The notes below the pieces were generated by a model. It was given only the letters and a program-made list of their open reading frames with translations, had not been told where the DNA came from and made no database searches. Both the position numbers and the translations under genes were made by a program. 64,000 bases of DNA, taken from assembly GCF_014297285.1 (NCBI RefSeq), contig NZ_JACOQI010000002.1, positions 323,786-387,785 of the forward strand, written 5' to 3'. Of the stretch, positions 57,550 through 64,000 are shown in pieces (position 1 is the stretch's first letter; each line of letters opens with the position of its first letter). This DNA is from Dysosmobacter segnis (lineage in GTDB: Bacteria > Bacillota > Clostridia > Oscillospirales > Oscillospiraceae).

Positions 57550-58137
57550 TCAGCCGAACAGCCGCTGAGCCACCTGTCCCGCCGTTTCCGCCTTCTGCAA
57601 ACGAACCAGCGTATCAAAGGCACAGTTGACCTCAACGTTGCCGTCCTTGAGGATGAAGCCCCCCTGAATGGGCGCGGTCTCGCCGGAGAGGGTCAGCTTG
57701 CCGCCGGACTTTCCGTTGGCAGCGTCCACTGCGGCCTGCCCAACCGTTTCCCGATCCTGGGCGGAGAAGAGAACTTCTCCCGCACCATGAGGCGCGGCCT
57801 GAAGCAGCAGCTCCGTCAGCACCTCTACGTAACGGGTCTCCGACAGATTCCGCAGCTTTTCCAGCGCCTTGGCGTAGGTCTCCTCCATGACCGCCTGCTT
57901 AGCGGCCAGGACCGTTTTCCGGGCCTCCATCTGGGCGGCGCTGATGAGACGTTCCTCCCGCTCCGCCGCCAGACGCTCGTTCCGGGCAGCCAGATCGGCC
58001 GCTTCCTTGTCCGCCTGGGCCTGATAGCGGGCGGCGACCGCCGCCGCCTCCTGCCGGGCTTTTTCCAGCAGGGCGTCCGTCTCCGCTTTCGCGTCGGTAT
58101 TCAGCCGCTGGATAATGGTATCAATTCCGTTCATCAT
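57550..58137 (-). CDS. ntpE: V-type ATP synthase subunit E
   Basis: This 195-residue peripheral stalk subunit has an N-terminal long Ala/Arg/Glu coiled coil (about 15-90) and a C-terminal globular part ending with the strand ILKDGNVEVNCAFDTLVRLQ. It pairs with the small stalk subunit encoded at 60643-60957. Either of two adjacent ATG codons could be the start. Confidence 0.92.
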   Translation of the reverse strand: MMNGIDTIIQRLNTDAKAETDALLEKARQEAAAVAARYQAQADKEAADLAARNERLAAEREERLISAAQMEARKTVLAAKQAVMEETYAKALEKLRNLSETRYVEVLTELLLQAAPHGAGEVLFSAQDRETVGQAAVDAANGKSGGKLTLSGETAPIQGGFILKDGNVEVNCAFDTLVRLQKAETAGQVAQRLFG

Positions 58138-58159
58138 TGAATCCCCTTTCTTACAGGGA

Positions 58160-60641
<2,482 letters not shown>

Positions 60642-60642
60642 C

Positions 60643-60957
60643 TCAGTGTTTCACTACCCTTTCTACAATAAACTCGGCGGTCTCATCCAAATGCTGTTCC
60701 GCCTGCTCGCGCTGGCGCCGGCTCTCCGCCTCCGCCTCCCGCGCGATCTCCTGGGCCCGCAGCGCCGCCCGTTCCTCCGCCTGCCGCAGCAGGTCCTTGC
60801 CCTGTTCCGCCGCATCGGACCGCACCTGCTTTAAAAGCTCCGTGCCGTTCCGCTCGGCGTCCAGGACCAACTGGCGCGCCTCCGCCTCTGCGGCGGCTCT
60901 GCTCTGCTTGTTGGCCTGTTCCGTTTCCGTGACTTGTCTGATCGCCTCTATGGACAT
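60643..60957 (-). CDS. V-type ATP synthase small peripheral stalk subunit (G/H)
   Basis: This 104-residue protein is almost entirely charged coiled coil (Ala/Arg/Glu heptads), as in the subunit that pairs with E (called G, H or NtpF in different species). It is the first gene of the operon, with GGAGGG upstream of the ATG. Confidence 0.85.
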   Translation of the reverse strand: MSIEAIRQVTETEQANKQSRAAAEAEARQLVLDAERNGTELLKQVRSDAAEQGKDLLRQAEERAALRAQEIAREAEAESRRQREQAEQHLDETAEFIVERVVKH

Positions 60958-61107
60958 CTCTCGTTCACCCTCCTTCCTGCAAAGTGCTACAGCAAATACC
61001 CGAAAATACTATCTGCCGGAAACCTTCCAGAAGAATAGATTTTCTAAATTTTCGGCTTTTCCCTCAAACCGATGCTGTTTTTTTCCTCATTCATTGTTAC
61101 GTTTACC

Positions 61108-61136
61108 AGTATAGGAGATTATTTCCAAGAAAACAA
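61108..61136 (-). promoter_or_regulatory. possible promoter of the V-ATPase operon
   Basis: TTGTTT (61136-61131) and TATACT (61113-61108) have a 17-base spacer on the minus strand, 150 bases before the first gene. The -35 is weak (three of six), so confidence is moderate. Confidence 0.45.
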
Positions 61137-61378
61137 GAAAACAAAATTAAATTCTGGCACTTTCCCCTTTTTGTACAAGAACCGCCCGGCTCAACCACCA
61201 TATTTCTTGGTACTTTGGATATTACTTTTTCTAACTTTTTATGCTACAATGAACCGGACAGGAGAAAGTGCTTCTGTCTTTTTCTTTTTACCTGTCTTTT
61301 TGTCAATTTCACCAGACGTCCTTTTGTCCTCCCCACGTTTGTTTGTTATATATCAATCAATTTTCGTCTGCATCGTGT

Positions 61379-61423
61379 TAAAAAAATCACAGGAGTGGAA
61401 GTCCACCCCTGTGATTTTTTTAA
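61379..61423 (-). terminator. terminator of the DivIVA-like gene (bidirectional)
   Basis: The long stem AAAAAATCACAGG / CCTGTGATTTTTT with inner GTGGA/TCCAC has A/U runs on both sides. It lies 10 bases past the DivIVA-like stop. Confidence 0.92.
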
Positions 61424-61433
61424 CAGCATTTTG

Positions 61434-62024
61434 TTACTTTTTGTCACTTTTTGCATCAGTACCCTTTTCCAGAGCCGATGCCAGCCGATCCAGTTCCACG
61501 CCGGTCTGATCCATGGTCCTTGGAAGCTGTGCCAGCGTGACTTCCATTTTCCGCAGTTCCGCCGTCATGTGGCTGGAAGCCGTCTCAAATGTGCTCATCA
61601 AAATCTGGTACTGCTGCCGGAAGAGGTCCAGCGCCTTGTGCATCTGTCCCGCTGTGTGCTCCTCCAGCTCTGCTGCCCGCTGCCGGGCCTCGCACTCAAT
61701 AGCTCCCACCTGACCGCGCAGCATGACATGGGCCTCCGCGTCCGGACGCAGCGCCTCCACCTGTTCCTTTAACTGAGCATTCTCTTTCTCCAGCGGCGCA
61801 AGACGCGCCATCTCTGCTGAAAGTTCTTCTCTGGCCTTGGTGAGTTCCTGAACCTGAGTCCTCAGTTCGTCTGCTTCCTTCTCCAAGCAGTCTGCTTTTT
61901 CCTGTAAAGCGTCCCGTTCTTCCCGGAGTTTTTCCGTCTCCTGTGAGAGCTGCTCGATATAGCGGGCAACATCTTCCTTGTCAAATCCTCCGAACGCCAC
62001 ACTCCTGATTGCGCTTCGATCCAT
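61434..62024 (-). CDS. DivIVA-like coiled-coil protein
   Basis: This 196-residue protein has an N-terminal motif (SVAFGGFDKEDVARYIEQL) that resembles the DivIVA/GpsB start (F-x-x-G-Y-D-x-x-E-V-x-x-Y). It is followed by a long coiled coil (about 24-120) and a second helical part. Such proteins mark division sites and poles. It is smaller and more divergent than DivIVA proper, so DivIVA-like is as far as I go. Confidence 0.75.
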   Translation of the reverse strand: MDRSAIRSVAFGGFDKEDVARYIEQLSQETEKLREERDALQEKADCLEKEADELRTQVQELTKAREELSAEMARLAPLEKENAQLKEQVEALRPDAEAHVMLRGQVGAIECEARQRAAELEEHTAGQMHKALDLFRQQYQILMSTFETASSHMTAELRKMEVTLAQLPRTMDQTGVELDRLASALEKGTDAKSDKK

Positions 62025-62066
62025 ATCAACACCGCATTTCCGCGTTTTCCGCTGTATTTTTCAGAT

Positions 62067-62095
62067 ATTATAGCAAATTTTCTGTTGATTTACAA
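62067..62095 (-). promoter_or_regulatory. promoter of the DivIVA-like gene
   Basis: TTGTAA (62095-62090) and TATAAT (62072-62067) have a 17-base spacer on the minus strand. Confidence 0.75.
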
Positions 62096-62133
62096 GGCCC
62101 ACAAAAAAAGTGAAAATTTTTTTAGAAAAACTC

Positions 62134-62162
62134 TTGCATTTTCGTTTTGGGTATGCTATTAT
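62134..62162 (+). promoter_or_regulatory. promoter of tRNA-Arg
   Basis: TTGCAT (62134-62139) and TATTAT (62157-62162) have a 17-base spacer, 28 bases before the mature tRNA 5' end. Confidence 0.7.
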
Positions 62163-62190
62163 AAATAAGCTGTTTGGAGCAAGACAGTAC

Positions 62191-62267
62191 GCGCCGTTAG
62201 CTCAGCTGGATAGAGCGTCTGGCTACGGACCAGAAGGCCGGGGGTTCGAATCCCTCACGGCGTACCA
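62191..62267 (+). tRNA. tRNA-Arg (anticodon ACG)
   Basis: This 77-base cloverleaf includes an encoded CCA. It has a D-arm with AGCTCAGCTGGATAGAGC, an anticodon arm CTGGCTACGGACCAG (ACG at 62225-62227) and a T-arm GGGGGTTCGAATCCCTC. The acceptor stem pairs GCGCCGT with ACGGCGT (a G-U at the end). A34 would be edited to inosine by TadA to read CGN codons. The integrase gene just downstream suggests that its 3' end is the attachment site of the second element. Confidence 0.97.
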
Positions 62268-62302
62268 AAAGTCCTCGAAATCGTCTGATTTCGAGGACTT
62301 TT
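62267..62302 (+). terminator. terminator of tRNA-Arg
   Basis: A perfect 16-bp stem AAAAGTCCTCGAAATC / GATTTCGAGGACTTTT with loop GTCT begins at the last base of the CCA end. Confidence 0.88.
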
Positions 62303-62384
62303 GCTTTTCATAAGTTCCGTTTTTTGTGTGCCGCCTTTTTCTGACCCAAACGCTGACCCCAACGGGAGCGGGTAGCGGAAAGCA

Positions 62385-63536
62385 TCAGACGGCACGGGAG
62401 AGGATGTTCCCCATGGTTTGTGCTGCCTTGAGCTGGGCGTCGGTGGTGACGTGGGCGTAGGTGTCCAACGTGAAACCCGCGGAGTAGTGACCCAGCATCG
62501 AGGACACGGTCTTCACGTCCACGCCGTTTTGCAGGGCCATGGTTGCGAAGGTGTGACGGAGATCGTGGAATCGGATGCGGGGCAGCCCTGCCCGTTTCAG
62601 CACCCGCTGGAGCATGTGCAATACGCTGTCCGGGGACATGGGGCCTCCTGTTGGTGACGGGAACACCCATTCGCTGTTACCCGTTTTTCTTCTTTGTTGC
62701 ATCAGAACGTCTATCGCATCCGCCGACATGGGCAGTGTGCGGTAGGCGTTTTTCGTTTTCAGCGGTGCCTCGACTACTTTGCCGTTTTGCCGTGAAATGG
62801 CCCGTTGGATTTTCAGTACTCCGTGCTGGAAGTCCACATCCGTCCACTTTAGCCCCAGCAGTTCGCCCCGCCGCAGTCCGGTGGCGAGATCGAGGTAGTA
62901 GAGTTCGTACACGCCGCTATCCCTGGCCTCCTGGAAGAAGGCGCTGAGTTGGTCGGCGGTCAGGGTTTTCATCTCTTTGTGCTCCACCTTTGGCAAGGCG
63001 CAGCCCTGCGTTGGATTCTTGCTCACCAGTTTCTGCTCCATGGCGAGATTGTACGCCGAGCCGATCATCTGGTGGATGTTCCGCACGGTTTTCGGAGCCA
63101 GTCCCTTCGGTTTCTTTTTCGCTTCGACGCGGTCTACCCGACCGCCGTCCAGCAGGTGCTTGTAGAACCGCTGCAAGTCCAGAGAGGTCAACTCTGCCAG
63201 CGGGATGTTGCCGATCTGCGGCTTGATGTGGTTTTTCAGAAAGCCTTGTGAGGTTTTGAAGGTGGACGGTCTGAGTTTCACTCTGGCGTAGTTTTCCATC
63301 CAGACTTCCAGCCATGTTCCCACGGTGTAGGTCTTGGCTCTGCCGTAGTCGATGCCCACGTTTTCCTCAATGGCCTTTTTTAGCTTCTCCTTGACTTCCG
63401 CCTGCGTCTTGCCAAGCACGTTTTTGATGATGGACTTTCCGGTTTCGGGATCGTGACCGACTGTGTACCGGCCCTCCCACCGTCCATCCTTGCGTTTTCG
63501 GATGTTCCCCTCGCCGTTTGCTCGTCTTTTTGGCAT
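62385..63536 (-). CDS. int: tyrosine integrase of a second mobile element
   Basis: This 383-residue integrase of the ICE/phage type has an arm-binding AP2-like N-terminus (PKRRANGEGNIRKRKDGRWEG) and a core-binding domain (about 65-175). The catalytic domain has Arg in ATGLRRGELLGLKW, HDLRHTFATMAL, LGHYSAGFTLDTYAHV and the nucleophile Tyr. Its 3' end points at tRNA-Arg 118 bases away. Two CTGACCC repeats (62340-62358) lie between, possibly arm sites. The start at 63536 has AAAGGGG upstream. The rest of the element is off the right edge. Confidence 0.95.
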   Translation of the reverse strand: MPKRRANGEGNIRKRKDGRWEGRYTVGHDPETGKSIIKNVLGKTQAEVKEKLKKAIEENVGIDYGRAKTYTVGTWLEVWMENYARVKLRPSTFKTSQGFLKNHIKPQIGNIPLAELTSLDLQRFYKHLLDGGRVDRVEAKKKPKGLAPKTVRNIHQMIGSAYNLAMEQKLVSKNPTQGCALPKVEHKEMKTLTADQLSAFFQEARDSGVYELYYLDLATGLRRGELLGLKWTDVDFQHGVLKIQRAISRQNGKVVEAPLKTKNAYRTLPMSADAIDVLMQQRRKTGNSEWVFPSPTGGPMSPDSVLHMLQRVLKRAGLPRIRFHDLRHTFATMALQNGVDVKTVSSMLGHYSAGFTLDTYAHVTTDAQLKAAQTMGNILSRAV

Positions 63537-63752
63537 GGTATCAGCCCCTTTCGACAACGAACAATACCGTAACCAAGAGGGAAAAGCTACCCAAAAGTCG
63601 AACTGTTATCAGAAAGTTATCATTTGTCCCTCAGAACCTCGCCGCCTTATCTTTGTCTATGGCGGCGCAAATTTTGCGCTGCCGGGGGCGTTCTCTTTAG
63701 TTACAGCGGTGTGATTTTTGAACGGTCAAGAAGCCCTTTCATTGACTGGTAC

Positions 63753-63807
63753 AAAATAAGCATAGCACCCGAAGCGCAAATGAAGGCTCGGATGCTATGC
63801 TTATTTT
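63753..63807. terminator. long stem-loop terminator in the second element
   Basis: The perfect 15-bp stem AAAATAAGCATAGCA / TGCTATGCTTATTTT extends by CCGA/TCGG and has a U-run on the plus strand and an A-run on the other. No plus-strand gene can be supported in the 216 bases upstream of it. Confidence 0.7.
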
Positions 63808-63829
63808 TGTTATAATGGGAGGGCAATGG

Positions 63830-63952
63830 ATGGACGGTTTCTTTGATGAGCCAAGCGTTCGAGCTGTAAACAGTCCTCCGCCCTCTTGTTATAAAGATTC
63901 GATTGAGCAGGTTGCTCCGGCTATGCCGCGTGCGCGTCACGAACCAATTTGA
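63830..63952 (+). CDS. possible small protein of the second element (40 aa)
   Basis: This short open frame begins MDGFFDEPSVRAV with GGGAGGG 6 bases before the ATG and a TATAAT at 63811-63816. It ends at TGA 63950-63952. It is Pro/Arg-rich at the C-terminus. No family recognised; it could be a leader peptide or chance. The last 48 bases of the window hold nothing I can call. Confidence 0.3.
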   Translation: MDGFFDEPSVRAVNSPPPSCYKDSIEQVAPAMPRARHEPI

Positions 63953-64000
63953 ATCGTAATAAGCCGGTGCGGAAGCATTGCAATATTTTATCAGGAAAGA

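Larger units (their letters stand above)
60958..61433. other. AT-rich gene-free gap between the V-ATPase and DivIVA-like genes
   Basis: These 476 bases are clearly more AT-rich than their surroundings. They hold the probable V-ATPase promoter (61108-61136) and the DivIVA-side terminator (61379-61423). Open frames on the plus strand here (for example 61072-61509) have a composition unlike neighbouring genes, lack ribosome sites and run through the terminator, so I do not call them. Confidence 0.6.

Noticed and set aside
61072..61509. 145-residue plus-strand frame in the AT-rich gap
   Set aside because: No ribosome site, odd Phe/Ser/Leu composition, and it runs through a bidirectional terminator into the DivIVA-like gene on the other strand.
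63701..63940. 79-residue minus-strand frame at the right edge
   Set aside because: It runs through a perfect terminator stem-loop and has no ribosome site or recognisable sequence.

Overview
The window is bacterial chromosome from an anaerobic, low-to-moderate GC Firmicute of the Clostridia. A member of the Oscillospiraceae (Flavonifractor/Oscillibacter-like) is my best guess. The evidence is the str-type operon order, a V-type (Na+-type) ATPase operon, FtsEX with an M23 hydrolase, an XdhC/YqeB-type molybdenum-hydroxylase maturation pair, and near-consensus sigma-A promoters with 17-base spacers. The assignment rests on reading the proteins, not on a database search.

Positions 1 to about 24,400 are the right-hand part of a large prophage or prophage-like element whose left end lies outside the window. 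It is one long plus-strand early region, tightly packed with many 4-base start/stop overlaps. It encodes a DnaE-type DNA polymerase III alpha subunit and a dNTP supply set: ThyX, a dNMP kinase, a 5'(3')-deoxyribonucleotidase, anaerobic ribonucleotide reductase NrdD with its activase NrdG, and a P-loop NTPase fused to dUTPase. It also encodes a SleB-like wall hydrolase, a DNA methyltransferase, a Thg1-like 3'-5' nucleotidyltransferase, an RlmN-like radical SAM protein, a Lar-like protein, an excisionase-like protein and many small unknown proteins. The lysogeny switch (XRE repressor on the minus strand, tyrosine integrase on the plus strand) is at 21.2-22.9 kb. A three-repeat zinc-ribbon protein and a complete type III toxin-antitoxin locus (ToxN/AbiQ toxin plus repeat RNA antitoxin, with its own promoter and terminator) close the element next to lysS.

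From 24.7 kb to 62.3 kb the sequence is core chromosome. Minus-strand units are greA-lysS; ftsE-ftsX-M23 peptidase followed by two small unknown genes; a PucR/CdaR-type regulator; an RsuA-type pseudouridine synthase; tuf; L7Ae-like-rpsL-rpsG-fusA; and rpoB-rpoC. Plus-strand genes are a DUF4830-like protein, a PfkB-family kinase, xdhC-yqeB and obgE. The V-ATPase operon (G-I-K-E-C-F-A-B-D in transcription order) and a DivIVA-like gene follow on the minus strand. A tRNA-Arg(ACG) gene at 62.2 kb is followed by the integrase of a second mobile element that runs off the right edge.

The most unusual finding is a 161-162 bp palindromic element present twice (30,889-31,050 and, inverted, 46,858-47,018) at about 98% identity. 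Each copy sits between two direct copies, 28-30 bp long, of a complete terminator hairpin that differs between the two sites. This looks like a non-autonomous mobile element that inserts at intrinsic terminators and duplicates the whole stem-loop. Other leads are the type III toxin-antitoxin locus, the NTPase-dUTPase fusion, a 15-base leader motif recurring before phage genes, and a promoter nested in a palindrome.
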